Source: Paenibacillus algicola
GTDB lineage: Bacteria; Bacillota; Bacilli; Paenibacillales; Paenibacillaceae
Direction of reading: 5' to 3'
Length of the DNA stretch: 64,000 nt
Assembly (NCBI RefSeq): GCF_005577435.1
Contig: NZ_CP040396.1
Coordinates: 3,734,501 to 3,798,500, forward strand
Shown here: one piece after another, positions 45,421-54,195 of the stretch
Layout: each line of letters begins with the position of its first letter
Position numbering within the stretch: position 1 is the stretch's first letter
Made by a program: the position numbers and the translations under genes
The notes under the pieces: model-generated
Databases searched by the model: none
What the model was told of the DNA's origin: nothing
The model's input: the letters and a program-made list of their open reading frames with translations, nothing else

Positions 45421-47706
45421 TCAGGATGCTTCGATTTTCGAAAATACGACGCATTGTGTCGCACCTTTTGCCCCTTTCCTTTGAAACGTTAGCTTCACCG
45501 TGGGCTGTAGCTGGGTCACGGCGATCCATTCACTGCAGGCGATCACCTCCCGTCCGGCTGGAATGGCGAGCTCCAGCTCGATGGTTCCTTCCTCGGCATG
45601 CGTCGGATCCGCAACACACACTTCAATACGTTCTTCGCTTTCCTTCACCATGACACTGGCACGCCGGTCACAAGTGATCGGTCCCGCCGATTTCACCCCG
45701 TCCTCCCAGAAGAAGGCGGCGAGCCTGCCTTGCCCCGGCTCCGCTGCCGCGTGGACCTCGCGGGTGCAGGCCAAGATGTGGATGCCTGGTTCGGCGGCAT
45801 AGCGGGCTGTTTCCTGCGGGCTGGCCCCAGGCAGCAGCATATAGGCATAGCCCTCATCCTTTGCCGTCGCATCGTGCTCAAACCAGGCTGTGAGATAATG
45901 TCTGGTAACCAATTCCGCCGAGCCCTTGTTATCCAGCTCTCTCCAGCTGCCGCTCCGGGCTTCTCTCAGCACCTGCAGGAGGCCGGCATCCGGGAATACG
46001 TAGCCTACATCGGCTCCCGGAACACTGCCGGACAGATGCATCCACGCTGGGCTTGACGCCAAGGTGTCACCGGATTCCTTCACACCCTCCTGTCCGTCGA
46101 TCAGAAGCACGTTACTGCCCTCTTGATTCAGCATCCGGTTGTCCACGATCGTTTCGGTCGCCCCGGCTGCTCCTTCCAGCACCGTTCCCAGGCAAACGTA
46201 GACTTCTCCGAACAGAAACCAGGATTTCCGGGCCCGGAATTCATCCGGCTCTACGAGCTCCATACCGACCAGACCGCTGTCCTGTCCGCATTGCACGCCG
46301 CCGGCAAACTGTCCCAGCAGCGGACGGTTCAGCCCGAAGCCGTTCTGCCTTGGCACCGTGCTCACGGTCGTCCCCGGCAGCCGGTGCGGATTCACCGTAG
46401 GCCAGAAGCCATCAGCGTATACCCGTAAATCGGAGTTATACAAGTACGTCATGCCATGGGCAGTGTACCAGCCCTTTAAGTTCTCGCCATTGATGGATTC
46501 ATAGCTGCCGATCCGCTCGGAGAACATACTTACGCCCAGGGCATGGCCCGGTGCTCTCGATACGGCCCGGTCCATGCTGGCAAACACCTTGCAGAAGACC
46601 TTCTCTTCGGCCGGCTCAATACTTTCGTCTTGAAGCACCTCCTGAGCGAGAGAAGCCGCGGCAGGCCCCAGGCCGATATCCCCCCAGCCCTCGGAGAGTG
46701 CTAGCAGCCATTGCTTGGCCTGGCTGCGCAGCCAGGCGGCAGGCTCCGGTGAAGCGGCTTTAGCCAGCTGCAGCGACGCCACGGCCACCGCCTGAACATT
46801 GGCGTGGCTTCCCGGAGTCTGGCGCGACAGCTCCCTGCCCCGAACCATCTCCATCATGAGCCCTCGGAAGATAAAGGGAGCGAAGGAATGCTGGACCCAG
46901 CCGGCCATCTCATCCGCCTGTTCTTTGGAGATCGTCCACTGCGAGCCCTGCAGCACAAAGGTCAGCTCTGCCAGCTCCTTCAGCAGCGATTTGCCATACC
47001 CGCCGGTGTACGGAAATTTCTTGTGCTGAATAAATGATCCGTCCGGGTAGAAGCCGTCCCCTGCGGAAACGGTTCCAAAAACTGGCGAAAGCGCATCTCT
47101 TGCCGCAGCAATTCCTTCTGCATCTTCATGCAGCAAGGAGTAGAATAGAAAGGCGCGGGATTTCCATACCCGATTCGCACCGGTAGAGAGATAAGGCTCC
47201 GGCAGATCGGCCGTCCGCATTATCATCGGATTCGGCACAAACCGGTGCACGGGACGAAGATATTGAACCATTCTCTCCGGCGTCAGCCGCTCCTTCATCA
47301 GGCAGAGGATATTGACCAGAAGCAGCGGCGAGCCAATCTCCCAGTACCACCAATTGCCGTAAGTCGGTACCTGCTCGTTGTAGCGGTGCTCATACATCCA
47401 TTCCAGGCCCTGCAGTATCGACTGCTCTAAAGCGCTGTCTTGATAAAGCGGCGAGCCGGCGGTTTCCAGTGCCAGCGTCATTTCGTAAAGCCGGGAGTAA
47501 TTATGGTGCAGATCGGCCGCATTGATGAGCTTCGGCAGATCGCTCCACAGTGTTTCCCCGTGGCCAGGTGTCATTGACTGTACAAAGCGGGTCACTCCCT
47601 GGCTCTGCTTATCTCCGTCATTCCCGCGGGCCGGGGAGCGGCCTGACTCTGCAGCCGCTCCGCCAACCAGCAGAAATCTCCACCGTTCCAGCAGCATATC
47701 AAACAT
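45421..47706 (-). CDS. Polysaccharide lyase family 8 (hyaluronate/chondroitin/xanthan lyase type), cytosolic
   Basis: 761 residues. The family's aromatic patch GNWWYWEIG (Trp119, Trp120) and catalytic triad Asn178 (TGANRV), His228 (SFIQHKKFPYTGGYG) and Tyr237 are present with the spacing of S. pneumoniae hyaluronate lyase (Asn to His 50, His to Tyr 9). The beta-sandwich part contains ESINGENLKGWYTAHGMTYLYN and the NPHRLPGTTV loop. Such enzymes beta-eliminate uronic-acid linkages and leave unsaturated ends for GH88/GH105. Unlike most characterised members there is no signal peptide. The start overlaps the GH105 stop by 8 bases (AGGAG seven bases upstream), so an upstream extension is unlikely. 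It is not a heparinase II/III protein. Confidence 0.88.
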   Translation of the reverse strand: MFDMLLERWRFLLVGGAAAESGRSPARGNDGDKQSQGVTRFVQSMTPGHGETLWSDLPKLINAADLHHNYSRLYEMTLALETAGSPLYQDSALEQSILQGLEWMYEHRYNEQVPTYGNWWYWEIGSPLLLVNILCLMKERLTPERMVQYLRPVHRFVPNPMIMRTADLPEPYLSTGANRVWKSRAFLFYSLLHEDAEGIAAARDALSPVFGTVSAGDGFYPDGSFIQHKKFPYTGGYGKSLLKELAELTFVLQGSQWTISKEQADEMAGWVQHSFAPFIFRGLMMEMVRGRELSRQTPGSHANVQAVAVASLQLAKAASPEPAAWLRSQAKQWLLALSEGWGDIGLGPAAASLAQEVLQDESIEPAEEKVFCKVFASMDRAVSRAPGHALGVSMFSERIGSYESINGENLKGWYTAHGMTYLYNSDLRVYADGFWPTVNPHRLPGTTVSTVPRQNGFGLNRPLLGQFAGGVQCGQDSGLVGMELVEPDEFRARKSWFLFGEVYVCLGTVLEGAAGATETIVDNRMLNQEGSNVLLIDGQEGVKESGDTLASSPAWMHLSGSVPGADVGYVFPDAGLLQVLREARSGSWRELDNKGSAELVTRHYLTAWFEHDATAKDEGYAYMLLPGASPQETARYAAEPGIHILACTREVHAAAEPGQGRLAAFFWEDGVKSAGPITCDRRASVMVKESEERIEVCVADPTHAEEGTIELELAIPAGREVIACSEWIAVTQLQPTVKLTFQRKGAKGATQCVVFSKIEAS

Positions 47707-48760
47707 CGGCAGTCTCCTGGGATTCTTCCGTCAGCTTGATCGCCTCTCCATACAGCATGAACAGGACTCCGTACGCATACAGCGTCTCGGTGTAAGGAAC
47801 CTGCAGATAGCCTTCCTTCTCCTGACAATCGGTGCCGCCGGAGGCGGATTGCGGAATTCCTTCTTCCGACACATGCTGCGCCAAGGTCTCTGTGGTCTGC
47901 CGGCCCCAGGCCTCAAATTTATGTTCCAGAATGCCAAGTCTGACGCCCTTCAGCGCAGCGTAGCCGAACAATGCGGTTGCAGTTGCTTCCGGATAGGCCT
48001 CCTCCAGTTCCGGCAGGGTGCGGAGCATCCCGTCCTTCAGGCGAAGCTGATAGCCCTTCTCCATCAGACGCTGGAACACCTCCACATAGCGGCCTTCCTC
48101 GCTGTCTACTCCTTGATTCTCAATCAATTCAATCAGGCTCGCAGCAGCCCAGCCGTTGCCTCTGCCCCAGAATTCGCCCAGCGGCTTCTGTTCCAGACAG
48201 TGATAGCCGTGATAGAACAGCCCCGCCTCCGGATCAAACTGGGAACGGATATGAATATCAAACTGCTCTTTCCCTGCTGCCAGCAGCTTCTCGTTCCGGC
48301 TCCAGGCACCATAGCGGAGCATGAACAGGCCAGCCATAAACAGGGAATCGATCCACAGCTGATTTTTGTAGTCCTCCAGGCCGCCCTCGCTCCATACGTG
48401 AGCAAGCCCCCCATTGGTCGTCTTGAGCGAAACGTTCAGGCACCAGTCGGCATACTCCTCGCAGATGGCTGCATATTTAGCATCCCCGGTTTCCTTCAGC
48501 AGGAGCAGGGCTACGTTCGCCGGAATGACCGTATTCACCGAGCCCGTCTTGCGCTGCTCAACGTTCCGGTCGTACCACTCACTCAGAAAAGACAGATATT
48601 TCTTCTCGCCGGTTGCTTCATACGCCTTGATGATCCCGAACAGGCAGACACCGGAGTTCCACTCCCAGAAATCCATTCTGAGGCGCCATACGTCCGATTC
48701 AATGCCCTCTACGCGATGCAGCAAACGTTCCAGTAATTGAGATTGTTCCATAGTATTCAT
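47699..48760 (-). CDS. Unsaturated uronyl hydrolase, GH105 (YteR-like)
   Basis: 353 residues, (alpha/alpha)6 barrel. The catalytic Asp138 is in QLWIDSLFMAG, with the supporting FWGRGNGWAAASLIEL and an HGYH segment, as in B. subtilis YteR. It removes 4,5-unsaturated uronic acids from oligosaccharides inside the cell and probably complements the GH88 enzyme on different linkages. GGGAG lies ten bases before the ATG. It is the second gene of the operon, 90 bases after the solute-binding protein, and overlaps the PL8 gene by 8 bases. Confidence 0.88.
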   Translation of the reverse strand: MNTMEQSQLLERLLHRVEGIESDVWRLRMDFWEWNSGVCLFGIIKAYEATGEKKYLSFLSEWYDRNVEQRKTGSVNTVIPANVALLLLKETGDAKYAAICEEYADWCLNVSLKTTNGGLAHVWSEGGLEDYKNQLWIDSLFMAGLFMLRYGAWSRNEKLLAAGKEQFDIHIRSQFDPEAGLFYHGYHCLEQKPLGEFWGRGNGWAAASLIELIENQGVDSEEGRYVEVFQRLMEKGYQLRLKDGMLRTLPELEEAYPEATATALFGYAALKGVRLGILEHKFEAWGRQTTETLAQHVSEEGIPQSASGGTDCQEKEGYLQVPYTETLYAYGVLFMLYGEAIKLTEESQETADV

Positions 48761-48850
48761 GTGTAATTTGCTCCCTTCTCCTGTTCATTCTTTGGATCGA
48801 TCCGCTTCTTGCTTTTCTCCAGCAATCTTGCTCATGCTTCATAGATTTCC

Positions 48851-50389
48851 TTATTTCTTCGACCGCCGGTACTGCTGGTTCAGCTCCTCTATGACCTTGC
48901 TGCCCCCGGCATCCATCCATTTCTGCACAGCCTTCTGGTAGCCTTCGGCATCCAGATCGCCCATCACATATTTCGCCATCATGTCATATCGCATATCATC
49001 CAGCTGCTGTCCCTGCTTTGTGTAGGTATTGGAATCAAACGGCTGCGCCGGATTGTACACGGCATACTCCTCATTGGCTGCCTTTAGCTCCTCCACCTTC
49101 TCCTGCACGGGATGCAGTCCTCCCGCCGGCAGCAAATTCATCGCTACCTTTAGCTGCAGATGCTTGTAATCCATAATCTCACTCTGCATCAGCTCGGTGT
49201 CCAGCATGACGGCCTTGCCGTCCTCCACCTTGTAGTGCCTGCCCTCGATTCCGTACTCCAGCAGGTTCTGCATCGGTGCATCATTCATCTGGTCCAGGAA
49301 TTGCAGAATGCGATGAAATTGCTCCTCTGTCTGGACGGAGCGCTTGGGAATCATATAGACCCCGAGATATCCGCTGCCGGCCCGCGCTCTTTTCCCGTAT
49401 CCGGCTTCCAATGTGGAGAATACGCCCAGCTCTGCGCCCGGCTCTGTCTTGCCGGCAAGCGACCAGGCCGCCGGATTGTTGAGAGAGCTGAACATGGCTC
49501 CTCCCTCGCCGGCAAGAAACATATCATTCGCTTTGGCTCCGGCAAGGACGGCAAAGTTAGGATTCATCAGCTCTTCGTCATACAGCCTTTTCATGAAATT
49601 GAGAGCATCCATATATTCTTTGGTCACAAAATCCGGGATGAGCTCTCCGTTCTCGTCCACACCCCAAATATTCGGACTGCCATACCAATTGGCCAGAATG
49701 CGGAACATCGACAGAAAGTCCTCTTTCCAGTAAATAAAGCCGTACGTATCATCCTTGCCGTTCTGGTCCGGATCGTTCTCCTTGAACGCCTTCAGCAGCT
49801 TGTAGAACTCCTCCGGCGTCCGGGGCTCTGATAATCCAAGCCGCTCCAGCCAGTCTTTCCGGTACGTGACCCCGACCTGCGCCGGCGCAGAGTGCCGGTA
49901 AACGGCATACACCTTTCCGTCAATCGCCAGGTTGTCCAGAATCTCTTCATTGGCCTGACTCAGGTTCGGATAGTTCTTGAGCTCGGGTCCAATCTCCCAA
50001 AATGCTCCCGCTTTAATAGCATTCAAAAAGCTGGAGGACTTCATGCTCTTTACATACATCAGGTCAGGCAGCTCGCCGGAAACCATGAGCAGATTGCTCT
50101 TCTCGTCATAGGTATCCTGCGGCACCCAGGTGATGTCCAGACTACTATTCGTATACTGCTCAATGGCTTGATGAAACGCATTGTCCTTGCCCGGATTCTC
50201 GGCATTGAGACCGGGGATCATCAGCTTCATAGGGAAAGGCTCATTCCCGGAGCCGGCTCCGCCTTCCCGGCTGCTTCCCACAGCCGCCTCATTGCTTTCC
50301 TCCGAGCAGCCGGACATCAGGCCGGCCATTAGCAGGAGTATCCCTGCCAAGGTCCAAAGCCCTCTCCATGTTCGCCCTAGTGTGATCAT
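48851..50389 (-). CDS. ABC transporter solute-binding lipoprotein (LplA-like)
   Basis: 512 residues. Lipoprotein signal with lipobox LMSGC (lipidated Cys at residue 28), then a Ser/Gly/Glu linker and a family 1 binding-protein fold (FPMKLMIPGLNAENPGKDN, YRKDWLERLGLSEPRTPEEFY, KYVMGDLDAEGYQKAVQKWMDAGG). It is large, like LplA and other Paenibacillus oligosaccharide binders. No permease or ATPase gene is adjacent, so partner subunits must be encoded elsewhere. AAGGGAGG lies seven bases before the ATG. It is the first gene of the polysaccharide operon (50389 to 40922). Confidence 0.9.
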   Translation of the reverse strand: MITLGRTWRGLWTLAGILLLMAGLMSGCSEESNEAAVGSSREGGAGSGNEPFPMKLMIPGLNAENPGKDNAFHQAIEQYTNSSLDITWVPQDTYDEKSNLLMVSGELPDLMYVKSMKSSSFLNAIKAGAFWEIGPELKNYPNLSQANEEILDNLAIDGKVYAVYRHSAPAQVGVTYRKDWLERLGLSEPRTPEEFYKLLKAFKENDPDQNGKDDTYGFIYWKEDFLSMFRILANWYGSPNIWGVDENGELIPDFVTKEYMDALNFMKRLYDEELMNPNFAVLAGAKANDMFLAGEGGAMFSSLNNPAAWSLAGKTEPGAELGVFSTLEAGYGKRARAGSGYLGVYMIPKRSVQTEEQFHRILQFLDQMNDAPMQNLLEYGIEGRHYKVEDGKAVMLDTELMQSEIMDYKHLQLKVAMNLLPAGGLHPVQEKVEELKAANEEYAVYNPAQPFDSNTYTKQGQQLDDMRYDMMAKYVMGDLDAEGYQKAVQKWMDAGGSKVIEELNQQYRRSKK

Positions 50390-50937
50390 GTGCTTGCCTC
50401 CCTTGAAGTTATCAGGTCTGGTTGCCAGCCGCTAGCATTTCTGCCAGACGACGCATATGACAGAGGGGTCAGCCTGGGTTAACTTGAACGCTCAGCCTCT
50501 CATGAGGCCCTCACTGCGACTCACTGCAGCAAGGGTCAGGCCGTAAAGAGCAACGCGCTGCGATCTCTCCTGAATCACTGTCATTACTCTAAATTATAGC
50601 GTCAAACTAGTCTCTTCGGGGTGCCCCAGCGCAAAAAAATGCAGCTGCAGCATTTACCAGCATGAACAAAACCGGGAGAAGCAGTGGCTCATAGGGATCA
50701 GGGAGTCTTCCATCACAGCATGTAAACGGTTACGAAGAAGGACATCTTTAAACATTCTATAGTCCTTAATCTATCACCCTGCTCTATAACCGTATATAAT
50801 CTTTTCCCTGCTCATTTCCATAACTGCAGCCCAAGCCCCCGTTTCAACCCTTACACGCCGCCGCGAGTGTCATATCAAGGCAATAATCTCTGTGTAGACA
50901 ATGATTGCTCGATAAATTCAACAGAATGATTATATAC
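50390..50937. other. Long leader/intergenic region of the polysaccharide operon
   Basis: Nearly 550 bases without a convincing gene. It holds a cre/LacI-type operator (50721-50734). No obvious riboswitch was recognised. Confidence 0.5.
50721..50734 (-). promoter_or_regulatory. cre/LacI-type operator upstream of the polysaccharide operon
   Basis: Minus strand CGTAACCGTTTACA matches TGWAANCGNTNWCA at 13 of 14 positions; the inner GTAACCGTTTAC is almost self-complementary. It lies 332 bases upstream of the solute-binding protein start. CcpA or the local LacI protein are candidate binders. Confidence 0.55.
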
Positions 50938-50969
50938 AAAAAGCTCCCGAGACACGGGTCTCAGGAGGC
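50938..50969 (-). terminator. Terminator of the membrane AraC regulator
   Basis: On the minus strand GCCTCCTGAGAC...GTCTCGGGAGC followed by TTTTT, overlapping the stop codon of the regulator gene. Confidence 0.85.
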
Positions 50970-53246
50970 ATCGGGATCATGATGCTGCTTTCTGTATTTG
51001 CCGGGCGATACGCCCTCCATTTTCTTGAAGTAGCGAATAAAGTTCTGGGCATTGTTGTAACGAAGCCGCTCGGCAATTTCTGTAATTGTCATTTCCGTTT
51101 CCTCCAGCCACTGCTTGGCCATCTTCAGCCGGTGCTGAGCCAGGTATTCACTGAAGCTGATGCCGGACTCCTTCCGCAGGATGCGCCAAATGTAGCTGGG
51201 ATGATAGTGGAGCCGGGCTGCACACTCCTCCAGTGTCAGATCGGTGTCGTATTCCTCATGAATGATACGGATGACCTCATCGGAAATCGACTTGTATTTC
51301 TCGCCCCGCCGTTCATCCAGCAGTGTAACTGCCGGGGCAATGACGGTATCCCGGAACCACTCCAGAATATCGTGTCTGCTGTTCAGCTCAAACAGCTGGT
51401 CAATGACCGACTTGTTCTCCTGATCCTGCCAACGCAGCGATTCCCCGGAATCCTGCACAATGCGCATAATCTGGGTCAGCAGCCGCACCAAGGACAGCCG
51501 GTATTCATCAATTTTCAGCTCTGTCCGGAACAGCTCATTGACCCATTCCTCCAGCAGCGTCACGGCCTGATCGGCATTGGTCTCCTTCACGGCATCCAGC
51601 AGCCGGTTCTCCAGCTGCTCCGGATAAGCCAGATTGCCGCCGCCTGAGGTCATATCCTCAATAAACAGAATGGACTCATAGCCCAGCTTCATCCGGTATT
51701 TGAGCGCCTCTACGCTTTCACTATAGGCCAAAGGCAGCTGTTCGAAGTCGCTGTATACCCTGCTGATGCCAATGCTGGCCTTCAGCTTCAAATAATGCTT
51801 GATCTCCTTCTGGAACGTCTCCGCCTCGGCATACAGCTCCTGAAGAAACTGCTCCTTCGAGGATTGATTGCTGCCGCGCACCACAATTACGCTATGTCCC
51901 GTCACCATGCAGGCATGCAGTCCTTGGGATGGCGCAAGCTCGGTCACTATATTTTTCATAGCGAAGAGCATTAAATCCTTATCCTTCTCTTCGTACAGAG
52001 TGCCTTCCAGTGTATCAATCTGAATGGCCAGCACACACTGGTGCATGGTGGATTCATCGTATCCGAACATATGGAGCCGTTCTCCGATGTCCTTGCGGGG
52101 AATTTCGCCGTGCAGCAGCTTCAGCATAAAAAATTCGTTCAGCTGCTCCACCTGCCGGTCCAGCTGCTCCGTCAGGCGGCTCCGGTTCATATCCAGCCGC
52201 TGGATCCGCTCGCTAATAATCCGGAACTCATCCCCGCCCCGGGCGAGCGGCTCTGTCGTCCCGGTCATCTGCGCAGACAGATCATACAGACTCCGGATCG
52301 GCTGATACATTCGGAAGGAGCCGAAGAAGGAGATCAGCGACGTGAACAGCAGGGTCACGACACAGATAACCAGCGTCAGCCAGCCGATCATGCGCGATTC
52401 GCTCGTGATATCATCAATCGAAACGATGGATAGATAGGACCAGCCATTATAGCTGGACTCAATAAAGCTAATGGCTGAACGCTCCTCGCCAACATCACTT
52501 TCGGTGTAGCCGGATGTGAGGCCAGTATTCTGAATATCCTGAAAGAAGCCATGGCGCGCCGCATTGTCTCCTATAGCCAGCTCGGTTTCGGACAGCAGCA
52601 CCCGATCCTGATGGTCCAGAACCATAATGCTCCCGGAGCGCTGGCTCTTGAAAATGTGGCGGTTCACGTCTCCCGACGACGTGCGCACCAGCAGCAGGCC
52701 GGACGGGTTGCGGTCATTGAGTGGAACTTTGATGACGAGATTAATATCTCCGGCCTGACTGCCCGTGAAGGGATCGCCGGCCTCACTGATCCAGAAGGAC
52801 TGTCCCGGACGCTCCAAATAATAATTCAGCTCATCGTATCCGATCTTGTCGGCCATAGGGCTCAGACCGTCATCACTGACGGCCCAGCCCTCCCGTACAC
52901 TGATCAGAACCGGGTCCATATATTGAAGCTGGCCGCCTGACAGCGTCGTCAGCTCGTTCATTAAATCGCCAACGATGCCAAACTCATGCGGCGTTAAAGA
53001 CACGTCAATATGGTCATTCACCAGCGGGGAATTGGCAAACCGCACCGCGGTATGCTCCACCGTCTTCAGCACCTGCTCCACGGTCATCTGCGTCTGCTTC
53101 AGGCGCAGCATGTTTCCGTCATTAACCTTGTCCTGAATGTCTGATGACGATTTAAAGTAAGAAAAAATACCAAGAATGGCGACAGGCAGCATGCTCAGCA
53201 GCAAAGTAAACGCAATCAATCTCTGCAGATAACCATTCAGCTTCAT
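50961..53246 (-). CDS. Membrane-bound AraC-type regulator (YesS-like)
   Basis: 761 residues from ATG 53246 (GAGGATG nine bases upstream; longer frames run through a promoter-like TATACT). A first membrane helix (LIAFTLLLSMLPVAILGIF), an extracytoplasmic sensing domain of about 250 residues and a second helix (WLTLVICVVTLLFTSLISFF) come first. A HAMP-like linker and a middle domain follow. The C-terminal AraC DNA-binding pair is LTLEECAARLHYHPSYIW...MTITEIAERLRYNNAQNF, ending SPGKYRK. This layout matches YesS, which senses extracellular oligosaccharides or a loaded binding protein. Its place just upstream of the polysaccharide operon suggests it activates that operon. Confidence 0.9.
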   Translation of the reverse strand: MKLNGYLQRLIAFTLLLSMLPVAILGIFSYFKSSSDIQDKVNDGNMLRLKQTQMTVEQVLKTVEHTAVRFANSPLVNDHIDVSLTPHEFGIVGDLMNELTTLSGGQLQYMDPVLISVREGWAVSDDGLSPMADKIGYDELNYYLERPGQSFWISEAGDPFTGSQAGDINLVIKVPLNDRNPSGLLLVRTSSGDVNRHIFKSQRSGSIMVLDHQDRVLLSETELAIGDNAARHGFFQDIQNTGLTSGYTESDVGEERSAISFIESSYNGWSYLSIVSIDDITSESRMIGWLTLVICVVTLLFTSLISFFGSFRMYQPIRSLYDLSAQMTGTTEPLARGGDEFRIISERIQRLDMNRSRLTEQLDRQVEQLNEFFMLKLLHGEIPRKDIGERLHMFGYDESTMHQCVLAIQIDTLEGTLYEEKDKDLMLFAMKNIVTELAPSQGLHACMVTGHSVIVVRGSNQSSKEQFLQELYAEAETFQKEIKHYLKLKASIGISRVYSDFEQLPLAYSESVEALKYRMKLGYESILFIEDMTSGGGNLAYPEQLENRLLDAVKETNADQAVTLLEEWVNELFRTELKIDEYRLSLVRLLTQIMRIVQDSGESLRWQDQENKSVIDQLFELNSRHDILEWFRDTVIAPAVTLLDERRGEKYKSISDEVIRIIHEEYDTDLTLEECAARLHYHPSYIWRILRKESGISFSEYLAQHRLKMAKQWLEETEMTITEIAERLRYNNAQNFIRYFKKMEGVSPGKYRKQHHDPDAS

Positions 53247-53322
53247 AAGTAAACACATCCTCAACGAGATCGCACTGATGTATATAGTATAGCGCAGAAT
53301 CATCATTTGCGCGCCTTGACAG

Positions 53323-53354
53323 CAAAGAGATGCTGCCGAAGCAGCACCTCTTTG
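53323..53354 (-). terminator. Terminator of the PKS/NRPS operon
   Basis: CAAAGAG-TGCTGC, a TTCG tetraloop on the minus strand, GCAGCA-CTCTTTG. The stem is strong but only a short T stretch is present. It lies 54 bases after the phosphopantetheinyl transferase stop. Confidence 0.65.
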
Positions 53355-53407
53355 TGAACGCTTTTACTGGTTTTACCCTAGCATAAAAAGGATGTAACAA
53401 TCAATCC

Positions 53408-54130
53408 TTATTTGCACAAAGTATCATCCAGGCGCTGCAGGCAGCACGCCTCCAGCAGCTCCCCGGCATCCAGCATTTCAGGCTGCAGCGGCAGCTTACT
53501 GCCCATGCCCCTGGCACATACTGCGAGCTTGTAGCCGCTGCCCAGCGCGTCATACATTCTTAAGGTATAGGGAATCAGGCGGTCTCCGTCCTGAATGTGC
53601 AGATGCCCGGCTTCAGGTTGAATCGTAATGTCGCGGGGCGGGTAGGAGAATCCCGTACCCATCGCCTTCAGGCAGCTTTCCTTGCACGTCCAAAGCGTAT
53701 AGAAGTATTCTCTCGCGTCGGCACCCTTCCGGGCTGACAGCGCCTCTCGCTCCGGGGCTGAGAACACCATGTCTGACACGGAGAGATCTATGTCCTGTAC
53801 CTCTTCAACATCGATTCCGACCGGAACCCCGCCGATGACACCGACCACCCACTCCCCGGAATGGGAAATGTTAAAGCAGCATTCCGGATCCGCAAGCCAG
53901 TATGGCTTGCCATAAGTCGTCCTTGTCAGCTGGCTGCTCTCTGGAAATACGCCCCTGTATGCCGAGATGAGCCAGGCCGACAGCAGCTGGCCGGCGGTGC
54001 TTCGAACCTGATCCTCCCGGCGGACAAGCTGACGTATCCGCCTCTCTTTGTCACGGCTGAGAAGGGACAAGCCGGCTTCCAGCTGAGAGGAAGCGTAGCC
54101 GTTCCCCACATGCACTGCATACATCAGCAT
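53408..54130 (-). CDS. 4'-phosphopantetheinyl transferase (Sfp type)
   Basis: 240 residues from ATG 54130 (GAGGTG six bases upstream). It transfers the phosphopantetheine arm from CoA to carrier-protein serines. Motifs: CCFNISHSGEWVVGVIG, VPVGIDVEEVQDID (Mg-binding Asp/Glu) and FYTLWTCKESCLKAMGTGF (W-x-x-KES-x-x-KA). The pseudo-dimeric length is that of Sfp. As last gene of the operon it should activate the ACP and PCP domains encoded upstream. Its C-terminal extension contains several Cys. Confidence 0.93.
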   Translation of the reverse strand: MLMYAVHVGNGYASSQLEAGLSLLSRDKERRIRQLVRREDQVRSTAGQLLSAWLISAYRGVFPESSQLTRTTYGKPYWLADPECCFNISHSGEWVVGVIGGVPVGIDVEEVQDIDLSVSDMVFSAPEREALSARKGADAREYFYTLWTCKESCLKAMGTGFSYPPRDITIQPEAGHLHIQDGDRLIPYTLRMYDALGSGYKLAVCARGMGSKLPLQPEMLDAGELLEACCLQRLDDTLCK

Positions 54131-54195
54131 AACTCCCACCTCTTTTCTCCCTCTTTGATGAGGATATTGGGCTTGCCTGAAGACCCTGCTGGCCG

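Noticed and set aside
45421..47706. Possible heparinase II/III lyase
   Set aside because: The WW patch, TGANRV, H-x8-Y spacing and ESINGENLKGWYT segment are those of PL8, not of heparinase families.
53323..53354. Hairpin as operator of the membrane AraC regulator
   Set aside because: The UUCG-capped stem lies just after the phosphopantetheinyl transferase gene and is better explained as its terminator.
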